Origin: Acidaminococcus fermentans DSM 20731
GTDB taxonomy: Bacteria; Bacillota; Negativicutes; Acidaminococcales; Acidaminococcaceae
Direction of reading: 5' to 3'
NCBI RefSeq assembly: GCF_000025305.1
Contig: NC_013740.1
Coordinates: 1,426,001-1,490,000, forward strand
DNA: 64,000 bases
The position numbers and the translations under genes were made by a program. How positions within the stretch are numbered: position 1 is the first letter of the stretch; each line of letters opens with the position of its first letter. Of the stretch, positions 26,761 through 34,830 are shown in pieces. The notes under the pieces were generated by a model that did no database searches, had not been told where the DNA came from, and saw only the letters and a program-made list of their open reading frames with translations.

Positions 26761-28040
26761 ACTACACCGTCTTTCATCACAAACCGGCCATCGACCATGG
26801 TCGCCACTGCCATGCCTTTGCAGTGTTTTCCGTTAAAAGGAGTCACCTTGCCCCGGGTATAGAACTTGCTGGAATCTACCGTCCATTCCCGGTCCAGATC
26901 CAGGATGGTGATATCCGCGTTCTTCCCTGGTGCCAGGCTGCCGGCGTCCAGATTCATGATCCGGGCCGGGCTGGTGCTCATTTTGTTGACGATTTCATTG
27001 ATGGAGAACTCTCCCGTGTGGTACAGTTCCGTAAGGATGACCCCCACAGAGGTTTCCAGACCGCAGAACCCGTTGGGGGCATACCGGAATTCCACATCCT
27101 TTTCTTCCGGCGCATGGGGCGCATGGTCCGTGACGATGGCATCGATGGTGCCGTCCTTCAGGCCCGCCCGCATGGCTTCCACATGGTCCCGGCTCCGCAG
27201 AGGCGGAGAGACCCGGGTGGCCGTGCTGTATCCGGCACAGGCCTCGTCAGTGAGGGTCAGGTGGTGCACCGTCACTTCACAGGTGATGTTCACCCCTTTG
27301 GCCTTGGCCTTCCGGACAATGTCCACTGCCCCTTTGCTGGCGATGTGGGCAATGTGGATGTGGGCCCCGGTGTATTCCGCAATGGCCGCATCCCGGGCCA
27401 CGCAGATGTCTTCGGCGATGGAGGGGATGCCGGGCACCCCCAGGCGGGCGGAAACCGCCCCTTCGTGCATGTACCCTTCGTGGTTCATTTCCTCGTCGAT
27501 GTCGTGGACGATCAGGGGCTTGTCGAAGGCGCTCACATACTGGGCCGCCAGGTTCATCACCAGGGCGCTGGAAACATAGTGGCCGTCATCGGAAAAGCCC
27601 ATGACGCCCCGCTGGGCCATGTCGCCCATTTCCGTCAGTTCCTTGCCTTTTTCCCCTTTGGTGATGGCCCCGATCACTTCCACGTGGACATACCCTTCAT
27701 TTTTGGCCCGTTCCTGGATGCCGCTGACCACAATGGAGCTGTCGATCACCGGCTTGGTGTTGGGCATGCAGGCCACCCGGGTAATGCCCCCGTGGGCTGC
27801 CGCCATGGTGCCGGTGACCAGGTCTTCCTTGGCTTCCAGCCCCGGTTCCCGGAGATGGGTGTGCAGGTCGATGAAGCCGGGAGCCACCACCAGGCCCGTG
27901 GCATCGAACACTTCGTCCGCTGCTGCATCGATGTGAGGCGCCGCTTCCGCGATTTTCCCGTCTTCCACCAGAAGGTCCATCACCTGGTCCAGCTGCTGGC
28001 TGGGATCAACGATCCGTCCGTTCTTAATTAGCGTTTTCAA
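26748..28040 (-). CDS. pyrC: Dihydroorotase (class I)
   Basis: PyrC closes carbamoyl-aspartate to dihydroorotate. The 430-aa protein matches the Bacillus-type enzyme: metal ligands in DLHTHLREPG (about residues 57-66), HDIDEEMNHEGYMHEG, HIHIAHIASK and VTDHAPHAPEEK. The start is TTG at 28040, with GGAGG 8 nt upstream and a 17-nt overlap with pyrB. Confidence 0.97.
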   Translation of the reverse strand: MKTLIKNGRIVDPSQQLDQVMDLLVEDGKIAEAAPHIDAAADEVFDATGLVVAPGFIDLHTHLREPGLEAKEDLVTGTMAAAHGGITRVACMPNTKPVIDSSIVVSGIQERAKNEGYVHVEVIGAITKGEKGKELTEMGDMAQRGVMGFSDDGHYVSSALVMNLAAQYVSAFDKPLIVHDIDEEMNHEGYMHEGAVSARLGVPGIPSIAEDICVARDAAIAEYTGAHIHIAHIASKGAVDIVRKAKAKGVNITCEVTVHHLTLTDEACAGYSTATRVSPPLRSRDHVEAMRAGLKDGTIDAIVTDHAPHAPEEKDVEFRYAPNGFCGLETSVGVILTELYHTGEFSINEIVNKMSTSPARIMNLDAGSLAPGKNADITILDLDREWTVDSSKFYTRGKVTPFNGKHCKGMAVATMVDGRFVMKDGVVCKK

Positions 28041-28980
28041 CTGGCTTTCCTCCCATAATCGTCAAGAATAACACCGCCATCCGCACGGCGACCCCGTTGG
28101 TCACCTGTTCCCGGATCACCGCCTGGTCGCTGTAGCCCGTATCCCAGGAAATTTCCAGGCCCCGGTTCATGGGACCCGGATGCATCACCAGGCAGTCCGG
28201 CTTGGCCAGCTTCATCCGTTCTTCGTTGACCCCGTAGATCCGGGCGTATTCCCGGGGGGTGGGGAACATGGCCTTGTCCTGGCGTTCCAGCTGAATCCGC
28301 AGCACATCCACCACATCCGCCCCTTCAATGGCGTCTTCCACCCGTTTGTGCACCGTCACACCCAGTTCCTGGATATCGTGGGGGATCAGGGTCATGGGGC
28401 CGGCCACATGGACATCCGCCCCCAGTTTCGTCCAGGCGGCGATGTTGCTCCGGGCCACTCGGCTGTAGAGGATATCCCCGATGATGGCCATCTTCAGGCC
28501 CTTGAACTGTTTCCCGTGTTCCAGGATGGTGAACATGTCCAGAAGTCCCTGGGTGGGATGGGCATGGGCCCCGTCCCCGGCGTTGATCACCACCGGCGCG
28601 GCAATGTCCGCCGCGTATTTGGCCGCCCCTTCCACCGGGTGCCGCATGACGATGGCATCACAGGCCATGGACTGCATGGTCAGGATGGTGTCCTTCAGGC
28701 ATTCCCCCTTCTTCACGCTGGAGGTACCGGTGCTCAGGTTGATCACGTCGGCGCCCAGGTACTTCCCGGCCAGTTCGAAGGAACTCCGGGTCCGGGTGCT
28801 GTTTTCATAGAACAGGTTCACGATGGATTTGCCCCGGAGAGACGGGAGCTTCTTGATGTCCCGTTTCATGACCTTTTTCATCTCCGCCGCCGTTCGCATG
28901 ATCAGATCGTACTCTTCCACGGACAGGGAGGAAAGATCCAGGATATCCCGTCCGGACAGGCTGACTGCCGCCTTTGTCAT
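28024..28980 (-). CDS. pyrB: Aspartate carbamoyltransferase catalytic subunit
   Basis: PyrB is the first committed step of UMP synthesis. The 318-aa protein has the carbamoyl-phosphate motif STRTRSSFELA, the HPTQGLLD loop and VMHPGPMNRG. ATG 28980 has AGGAGG upstream; the frame is open further, into the attenuator. It heads the pyr operon. No pyrI regulatory chain is present, as in other Firmicutes. Confidence 0.98.
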   Translation of the reverse strand: MTKAAVSLSGRDILDLSSLSVEEYDLIMRTAAEMKKVMKRDIKKLPSLRGKSIVNLFYENSTRTRSSFELAGKYLGADVINLSTGTSSVKKGECLKDTILTMQSMACDAIVMRHPVEGAAKYAADIAAPVVINAGDGAHAHPTQGLLDMFTILEHGKQFKGLKMAIIGDILYSRVARSNIAAWTKLGADVHVAGPMTLIPHDIQELGVTVHKRVEDAIEGADVVDVLRIQLERQDKAMFPTPREYARIYGVNEERMKLAKPDCLVMHPGPMNRGLEISWDTGYSDQAVIREQVTNGVAVRMAVLFLTIMGGKPVENAN

Positions 28981-29042
28981 GTTGTAGCCTCCTATAGTTA
29001 CAGATGGAATCAGGGAAACGGCCCCTGCCGCACCCAGGTTCA

Positions 29043-29145
29043 ACAAAAATAAGCCTTCTCGTCCTAAGACAAGAAGGCTTCTAATAATTGCTTCTGGATA
29101 AAAGTCCCTTTCTTAGTCTCACAGGACTAGGTTAAAAGGTGGTTC
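29043..29145 (-). promoter_or_regulatory. PyrR-type attenuator in the pyr leader
   Basis: The pyr leader RNA contains a PyrR-like binding loop (about 29104-29145; CUAGUCCUGUGAGACUAAG with an AAGG tail). About 30 nt later comes a strong terminator (29043-29080; AGCCUUCUUGUC and GACGAGAAGGCU arms, then AUUUUUGUU). The GUCCU and CUAAG parts of the first loop can pair with UUAGGAC of the terminator, giving the usual antiterminator alternative. UMP-bound PyrR would favour termination. pyrR itself is not in the window. Confidence 0.85.
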
Positions 29146-29160
29146 TTTGAAGTTTTTTCT

Positions 29161-29189
29161 AGTGTAGCACGGGGGGAAAGAAAAGTCAA
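29161..29189 (-). promoter_or_regulatory. pyr operon promoter
   Basis: TTGACT (29184-29189), a 17-nt spacer and TACACT (29161-29166) on the minus strand give a strong sigma-A promoter with its start near 29154, upstream of the attenuator. Confidence 0.85.
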
Positions 29190-29216
29190 GAAGGGAGCTA
29201 TCAGGCTCCCCAAATC

Positions 29217-29260
29217 CCATTCATGCCGGTAAAATGCCCGATAATGACCTTCTTTTTCCA
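29217..29260. repeat. 44-bp dispersed repeat, copy 2
   Basis: This is the inverted copy of 3641-3684 with one mismatch. It lies between the pyr promoter and the Rpn-type remnant. Confidence 0.85.
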
Positions 29261-29637
29261 GTAAAGTTCCTGAACATCCAGATCCGTTCCCTCCAGTACC
29301 AGAGTTTCGAAAAAACCATTGATCTCCGTCTGGAGGGCAAAAGCATCCGCCTGAAGGAAGGTTCGTGGAAAGCCTGGATCAGGAAGTCCATCTTGTCAAA
29401 AGTATGGATAAAGTGAGGCGAGAATATATGATTTTAAGCGATGAAATCAGAAGACGCCAAAAAGAAGCAGCAGAAGAAGGCATGCAGAAAGGCATGGAAA
29501 AAGGCCGTCAAAAAGAACGGGAAGCCAACATCCTGGGCATGCTGAGGGAAAAGATCCCCATGGAAACCATTTCCCGGATCACCCACTATTCCCTGGACCA
29601 GATCCAGAAACTGGGAAAATTGCATGGATTATTGTAG
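29234..29637 (+). pseudogene. Remnant of an Rpn-type (PD-(D/E)XK) transposase-like nuclease
   Basis: Two overlapping frames make up this stretch. One (29234-29416) encodes KFLNIQIRSLQYQSFEKTIDL and ends early. The other (from about 29323, open to 29637) encodes PPEGRFVESLDQEV, MDKVRREYMILSDEIRRRQKEA, a GMQKGMEKGRQKE tail and a final small helical domain (MLREKIPMETISRITHYSLDQIQKL). That charged EG/KG tail followed by a short helical end is typical of the Rpn / PDDEXK transposase-like family. The catalytic N-terminal core is missing, so it is a decayed 3' part. Confidence 0.6.
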
Positions 29638-29640
29638 GTT

Positions 29641-29703
29641 GGAAAACGCCCTGGGCGTTTTCCTTCCGAATGGAAAGGCCGCCGGAGATTCCGGCGGCCT
29701 TTG
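29641..29703 (+). terminator. Two hairpins after the Rpn remnant; the second begins the left direct repeat
   Basis: 29641-29663 forms GGAAAACGCC/GGGCGTTTTCC. 29674-29703 forms GGCCGCCGGA/TCCGGCGGCC followed by TTTGTC. The second is repeated almost exactly at 33157 after the helicase gene. Confidence 0.75.
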
Positions 29704-29837
29704 TCAGCTGTCAACGGTCAACTGTCAACGGCCGATTGACGCCAGATGCTCCGCACTGCCTTTGAACATATCTGCCCCCTGGGCGACTGGGGCGGGACCT
29801 GCAACTATGCGGGGCAACCGGCCTGCGCCCCCTACGG
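29703..29837. repeat. Left repeat block before the helicase (heptamers and CCCCTACGG element)
   Basis: 29703-29740 is a heptamer array of GTCAGCT, GTCAACG and GTCAACT units, then GCCGATT. 29808-29837 is a CCCCTACGG-type element. The array plus the preceding hairpin is a direct repeat of 33157-33213, which has exactly one heptamer fewer. 29838-29969 carries no gene; a TATAAT preceded by TGC (29936-29941) may be the helicase promoter. Confidence 0.8.
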
Positions 29838-29969
29838 TTCCGGTATCGACAGGCCGTGCATCCCGCAGGGCCGTGTCTGACTTCTTACCTAGCCCTTCTG
29901 CCTTTTTCCCCTGCCACCCCCTCCACCATCCATGCTATAATACCCCTATCACCACAGGGAGGCTGGACC

Positions 29970-32900
29970 ATGGACGAATACAAAGACGGACTGTATGAAA
30001 AAGTCATTTCTCAACGACTGGGACGAAAGTTGCAGCAGGCATTGGACAACCAGGAAATCTGGGCCACCATTTCGGACAGGGTAGATCCCCAAGAAGCGGT
30101 GGGGTATTTGTCGGACTATATCCGGAAGCTGGTCCATCTTTGCCTGAAGGACCTGGCGGACCAGAACGGGGACAGCCTGTTGGAACAGGAACTGGCCCTG
30201 ACCAATGGATTGGTCGGCTATCTCACGGAAAAAGCCCCGGCCCTGGCTGCGGATAGCCAGGTGGACCGGGAAGATTTCCTGCTGCTGGAACTTCAGCACC
30301 GGCTGAACCATCTGAAAGAAACCCATCGTCCCCGCCCGGCCACTTCCCTGTCCCATTCATTTCTTTTTACCAACAGCCAGAAAGATGTATCCATGGTGTC
30401 GGAACTCCGGCGAGAAATTGCCTCCAGTGACCGGATCGATTTCCTGGTTTCCTTCATTAAATTTTCCGGTCTTACGCTAATTCTTCCCTATCTCCGGACG
30501 TTTACAGTTGCCGGCGGCCATCTGCGGGTGCTGACCACCACCTATATGGGAGCCACGGACCCTAAGGCCATTGAACTGCTCTCCCAATTGCCCAATACGG
30601 AAGTCCGGATTTCTTACAACGTGAAAGAAACCCGGCTCCATGCCAAGGCGTACCTGTTCCAGCGGAACAGCGGGTATTCCACGGCCTATGTGGGTTCTTC
30701 CAACCTGTCCCATGCGGCCATTGCCGATGGTCTGGAATGGAACATGAAGGTGACCCAGCAGGACATGCCGGAAATCATGGCCAAAATGAATGCCACTTTT
30801 GAAACCTATTGGCATTCTACAGATTTCCAGCCCTATACCTCCCAGGACCTGCCCCAGCTCCAGGAAGCCATCCGTCAGCAGCGGTACCAGGGAACAGCCA
30901 AGGGCAGCGAAGTTTCCTATTCTTTTACCATTCGTCCCTACCCCTACCAGCAGGTGATCCTGGACGCTCTGGACGTGGAACGAAAAGAACGGGGCCGCTG
31001 GCATAACCTGATTGTAGCCGCTACAGGAACGGGGAAAACGGCCATTTCCGCCTTTGATTACCGGCGTTTTGCTGCCAGCCGTCCAGAAGGGGCCCGGTTG
31101 CTGTTCATCGCCCATCGGAAAGAAATCCTGGAGCAGAGCCTTTCCTGTTTCCGGCAGGTGTTGAAGGACCCCAATTTTGGCGAACTGGCGGTGGCGGGCA
31201 GCCGTCCGGAGCACCTGGACCAGGTATTCATGTCCATCCAGACCTGCAACAGCCTTTCCTTGTGGGACCATCTGGAGCCGGATTTTTACGATATGATCAT
31301 TGTAGATGAATTCCACCATTCGGCAGCCCAATCCTACCAAAATCTGCTTCACTGGTTCCAACCAAAAATCCTGCTGGGGCTGACGGCGACTCCGGAACGG
31401 ATGGACGGGAAAGATATCCTCCACTGGTTCGATGACCATATTGCCGCAGAGATCCGCCTCCCGGCGGCCATCGAACGACGGCTGCTGTGTCCTTTCCATT
31501 ATTTCGGGGTGGCGGACACGGTGGATCTGTCCCATGTGAAATGGACCAACGGCCATTACGATACAGGTGCCCTGACCAATCTGTACGTAATGGAATCCCA
31601 TACCGCCAATAACCGGGCCCAGGCCATTCTCCAGGCTGTGGAACGCTACACCGCAGACTGGCAGGACATCCACGGCGTGGGATTTTGCGTCTCCCAGGAC
31701 CATGCCCATTTTATGGCGGACTATTTCAATGACAACGGAATCCCCTCCCTGGCCCTGAATGCCCATTCTTCCGAAGAGGACCGGCAAAGTGCCCGGCAAA
31801 AGCTAGAAAGCGGAGCTCTGACCTTCTTGTTTGTGGTGGACCTGTTCAACGAAGGAGTGGACATTCCCTGCATCAACACCATCCTGTTTTTACGGCCCAC
31901 CAACAGTATGACAGTGTTCCTCCAGCAGCTGGGCCGGGGACTTCGCCTGGACCAGGGAAAAGATTGCCTGACCGTCCTGGACTTTGTGGCCCAGGCCAAC
32001 CGGAAATACGATTTCGCCAGCCGGTTCCAGGCTTTGGTGGGGCGGGAAACAGTTTCCGTTCCCCGGGAATTGAAGGAAGGGTTCCCCCATGTGCCTAAAG
32101 GCTGTTCCATCCAGCTGGAAGAAATTGCCCAGAAACGGGTCCTGGATAACATCCGCTCCCGGCTGCGGGGGGATGCATTCTACCAGGAGTGTATCCGGGA
32201 CCTGTACGAAGCCACTGACCACCAGGTACCCACCCTGACCCAGTTCCTGAAAGCCGCCAATGTAAAGCCCCAAGTCTTTTTCAACGGCAAACGGACCTAT
32301 GCCCGGCTGTGTGCCCAGGCCCAGGTAATCCCGGATTTTCCGGATACCCCGGAAGAAAAAGTATTGGAACGGGCCCTGCCCCGGTTGTTGGGCCTGGATT
32401 CTCCCCACTGGCTGAGCTTTTTGCAACAGGCCTTCCAGGAAAACACCCACCCCGCTGCCCTGGAGCCTGTGGCCCAGCAGTATCTGCGGATGTGGCAGTT
32501 TACCCTGTGGGGTAAAGACTGGCTGGAGACCGGTCTTGCTGACCCCTGGGAAGCAGTAACCCTGTGGAAAAAGACCCCGGAACTGGCCCGGGAGATTCAG
32601 TCCGTACTGGCTTTCCAGTTCGACCAGTTCACCGTGCTGCCCCAAAAGGCCCGTCTGCCCTATCCCTGCGCTCTGGAAGTATACTGCAATTATTCCCGGG
32701 ACCAGATTTTTGCGGCCCTGGGCCTGGCCAAACCCAACAGCGTCCGGGAAGGAGTGAAATACCTGCATCAAAAAAACAGCCAGGTAGTTACCCGGGATAC
32801 GGATGTATTCCTGGTCACGTTGAACAAATCCGAAAAAGAATTCTCCGAATCCACCCGGTACGAAGATTATTCCATCAACGACCGGCTGTTCCATTGGCAA

Positions 32901-33155
32901 AGCCAGAACGCCACCACCCCCGATTCCCCCACCGGGCAGCGGTACATCCACCAGCGGGAAAAAGGAAATATTGTGCTGCTGTTCGTTAGGGAACAGAAAA
33001 AAGACGCCCAGGGCACATCCCAGAATTACACCTTCCTGGGAACCGCCCAACTCTCCAGCTGGAGCGGCAGCCAGCCCATTACCATCCTCTATCACCTGGA
33101 CAACCCCATCCCGGCCAAGTATATTACTACTACGGATAGCAGTGGGGTGTTGTGA
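29970..33155 (+). CDS. PLD-nuclease / DEAD-like helicase / DUF3427 protein
   Basis: A 1061-aa multidomain protein. About residues 130-290 form a phospholipase-D-like domain with RLHAKAYLF (HxK near residue 224) and GSSNLSHAAI. The helicase core follows: Walker A AATGTGKTA (about 349-357), IVDEFHHS (about 445), LTATPERMDG (about 470) and QQLGRGLRL (about 653). The C-terminal third is DUF3427-like, with REKGNIVLLFVRE and an adjacent FLGTAQ. ATG 29970 follows AGGGAGG. The family occurs as single genes in bacteria and may act on foreign or damaged DNA; a defence role is inference. It is bracketed by direct repeats and has no methylase partner. Confidence 0.88.
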   Translation: MDEYKDGLYEKVISQRLGRKLQQALDNQEIWATISDRVDPQEAVGYLSDYIRKLVHLCLKDLADQNGDSLLEQELALTNGLVGYLTEKAPALAADSQVDREDFLLLELQHRLNHLKETHRPRPATSLSHSFLFTNSQKDVSMVSELRREIASSDRIDFLVSFIKFSGLTLILPYLRTFTVAGGHLRVLTTTYMGATDPKAIELLSQLPNTEVRISYNVKETRLHAKAYLFQRNSGYSTAYVGSSNLSHAAIADGLEWNMKVTQQDMPEIMAKMNATFETYWHSTDFQPYTSQDLPQLQEAIRQQRYQGTAKGSEVSYSFTIRPYPYQQVILDALDVERKERGRWHNLIVAATGTGKTAISAFDYRRFAASRPEGARLLFIAHRKEILEQSLSCFRQVLKDPNFGELAVAGSRPEHLDQVFMSIQTCNSLSLWDHLEPDFYDMIIVDEFHHSAAQSYQNLLHWFQPKILLGLTATPERMDGKDILHWFDDHIAAEIRLPAAIERRLLCPFHYFGVADTVDLSHVKWTNGHYDTGALTNLYVMESHTANNRAQAILQAVERYTADWQDIHGVGFCVSQDHAHFMADYFNDNGIPSLALNAHSSEEDRQSARQKLESGALTFLFVVDLFNEGVDIPCINTILFLRPTNSMTVFLQQLGRGLRLDQGKDCLTVLDFVAQANRKYDFASRFQALVGRETVSVPRELKEGFPHVPKGCSIQLEEIAQKRVLDNIRSRLRGDAFYQECIRDLYEATDHQVPTLTQFLKAANVKPQVFFNGKRTYARLCAQAQVIPDFPDTPEEKVLERALPRLLGLDSPHWLSFLQQAFQENTHPAALEPVAQQYLRMWQFTLWGKDWLETGLADPWEAVTLWKKTPELAREIQSVLAFQFDQFTVLPQKARLPYPCALEVYCNYSRDQIFAALGLAKPNSVREGVKYLHQKNSQVVTRDTDVFLVTLNKSEKEFSESTRYEDYSINDRLFHWQSQNATTPDSPTGQRYIHQREKGNIVLLFVREQKKDAQGTSQNYTFLGTAQLSSWSGSQPITILYHLDNPIPAKYITTTDSSGVL

Positions 33156-33156
33156 G

Positions 33157-33343
33157 AAAAGGCCGCCGGAACTCCGGCGGCCTTTGTCAGCTGTCAACGG
33201 TCAACGGCCGATGAAAGGAACCTGGAACCAGGTTCCCATGGAAAGGCCGTGCATCAAGCGGGCCGCCCGGCGTGCGGCCCCTACGGGCAGGAGAATACGT
33301 CTGAACCGGCCTTGGCGGGGCAACCGGCCTGCGCCCCCTACAG
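33157..33343. repeat. Right repeat block after the helicase (terminator, heptamers, two CCCCTACGG elements)
   Basis: 33157-33187 is a terminator hairpin GGCCGCCGGA/TCCGGCGGCC with TTTGTC just after the helicase stop. 33186-33213 is a heptamer array with GTCAGCT, then two GTCAACG, then GCCGATG. 33260-33287 and 33314-33343 are two CCCCTACGG-type elements in the same orientation. No gene is seen in 33156-33387. Confidence 0.82.
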
Positions 33344-33377
33344 CATTGCAATGGACGATCCGCCCCCGCCGTCCTGC

Positions 33378-33398
33378 TCTTCCCTCTTCACTCTTCCT
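33378..33398. repeat. Heptamer array overlapping the M20 hydrolase stop codon
   Basis: Units TCTTCCC, TCTTCAC and TCTTCCT (GAAGAG type on the coding strand) in 7-bp register; the stop codon 33388-33390 is inside. Confidence 0.7.
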
Positions 33399-34692
33399 TA
33401 TTCCCGAAATGCTCCACCAGCATGGCGATGGTGGCGGCGGTCCGGGGCAGCACGTCTTCATTGAAGTCGAAGTCGCTCTGGTGATGGCCGGCGGCTTCTT
33501 TGGTGCCGTAGAGCATGTACACGGCCTGGCCTCCGTGTTCCTGGACCCGGCTCATGAAGTAGCAGCAGTCTTCACTGCCGCTGACTTTCTGTTCTTTCAC
33601 CACATGCTGGTACACGTTGAGTGGTTCCACCAGGCTGTAAATCTCTTCCCCCATCTCTCTGGAGGAATTGGAGGAGGTGGCGCTGCCCCGGGGGGTGATC
33701 TTCACATCCACGTCGTAGAGCATGGCGGCGGCCCGACACATCCGTTTGGCTTCTTTGGCCATGAAATCATTGATTTCGGCGGTTTCCCCCCGGGTCTCGA
33801 ATTTGATCAGCCCGTTGGCGGGCACCACGTTCCGGCCGGTGCCGGCTTCCAGCACCCCCACGTTGATCCGGGAGGAGCCCCCGCTGTGGCGGCTGATGGT
33901 ATGAAGGGAAATGGCGGCCTGGGCGGCGGCCAGGAGGGCATTCTTCCCTTTTTCCGGTTCAGCCCCTGCATGGCTGGGCACCCCGCTGAATTCCGCATCC
34001 AGTTTGTCCGTGGCCAGGAATCCCTTGGTCATGCACACCAGGGACCCGTCATTGTAGTCCCCCAGGCCGATGTGCCCGCTGATGAAGTAGTCCACATCGT
34101 CCACAATGCCGCTCTGGACCATGCTCTTGGCCCCTACCACCCCTTCTTCCCCGGGCTGGAAGCAGATTTTCAGGGTGCCGGCCATCCGGTCCTTGTGGGC
34201 GGCCACCAGTCTGGCCACGGCCAGACCGATGGTGGCATGGCCGTCATGGCCGCAGGCGTGCATCAGCCCCGGATGGCAGGACTGGAATCCCAGGGCGCTG
34301 GGCCGGTGGCTGGGGGCCGGATCTTCGGCCACGAACAGGGAATCGATGTCGAACCGCAGGGCCACGGTTTTTCCGGGTTTGGCAAAATGCATGATGCCCA
34401 CGCAGCCGGTCATGCCCCCTTTCATCCGGTCCACCAGCACCGGGTTGGCCCCTTCTTTGATGGCCCGCTGGGCACACTGTTTCAGGGTCTTTTCGTCAGG
34501 GACCAGCATCCGGGCGCTGTCATCCAGTACCTCGCTGCCCATTTTCACTTCGTATCCCAGTTTTTCCAGCTCGGTGGCGATAATGGAGGTGGTCCGGAAT
34601 TCCGTCCAGGCGGTTTCCGGATGGGCATGGAAGTCCCGTCTTTGATGGATCAACTCCTCTTTCATTCCCATGGCTTCTTCATAGTAATTCAT
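33388..34692 (-). CDS. M20 family metallo-amidohydrolase (AbgA-like)
   Basis: The 434-aa protein is an M20 zinc peptidase-like hydrolase that cleaves amide bonds of N-acyl or N-aroyl amino acids. Visible motifs are RRDFHAHPETAWTE, the metal-binding HACGHDGHATIGL, and QPGEEGVVGAKSMV with the general-base Glu pair. SGVPSHAGAEPEKGKNALLAAAQA marks the dimerisation lid domain. The closest family I recognise is the p-aminobenzoyl-glutamate hydrolase A type, but substrate is not decidable. GGAGG stands before ATG 34692. The last codons and stop are in a heptamer array. Confidence 0.88.
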   Translation of the reverse strand: MNYYEEAMGMKEELIHQRRDFHAHPETAWTEFRTTSIIATELEKLGYEVKMGSEVLDDSARMLVPDEKTLKQCAQRAIKEGANPVLVDRMKGGMTGCVGIMHFAKPGKTVALRFDIDSLFVAEDPAPSHRPSALGFQSCHPGLMHACGHDGHATIGLAVARLVAAHKDRMAGTLKICFQPGEEGVVGAKSMVQSGIVDDVDYFISGHIGLGDYNDGSLVCMTKGFLATDKLDAEFSGVPSHAGAEPEKGKNALLAAAQAAISLHTISRHSGGSSRINVGVLEAGTGRNVVPANGLIKFETRGETAEINDFMAKEAKRMCRAAAMLYDVDVKITPRGSATSSNSSREMGEEIYSLVEPLNVYQHVVKEQKVSGSEDCCYFMSRVQEHGGQAVYMLYGTKEAAGHHQSDFDFNEDVLPRTAATIAMLVEHFGNKEE

Positions 34693-34732
34693 GGCATTTC
34701 CTCCCTGATTGTATTTGATTCACAGCGGCCCT

Positions 34733-34830
34733 ATCGTTGGTCGTTCATCGTTCATCGGGTTCCCGCCGTCCCGCTCTTCCCTCTTCCCTCTTCACTCTTT
34801 TCTCTTCACTCTTTACTCTGCATTCTTCAC
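34733..34830. repeat. Two heptamer arrays between the M20 and DUF4127 genes
   Basis: 34733-34757 carries ATCGTTC-type units. 34775-34830 carries eight TCTTCCC/TCTTCAC/TCTTTAC-type units in perfect 7-bp register, the longest array in the window. The stop codon and last codons of the DUF4127 gene (34813-34830) fall in it. Confidence 0.85.

Noticed and set aside
29970-33155. Type I or III restriction subunit
   Set aside because: There is no methylase or specificity gene beside it, and the PLD and DUF3427-like ends are not those of restriction R subunits.
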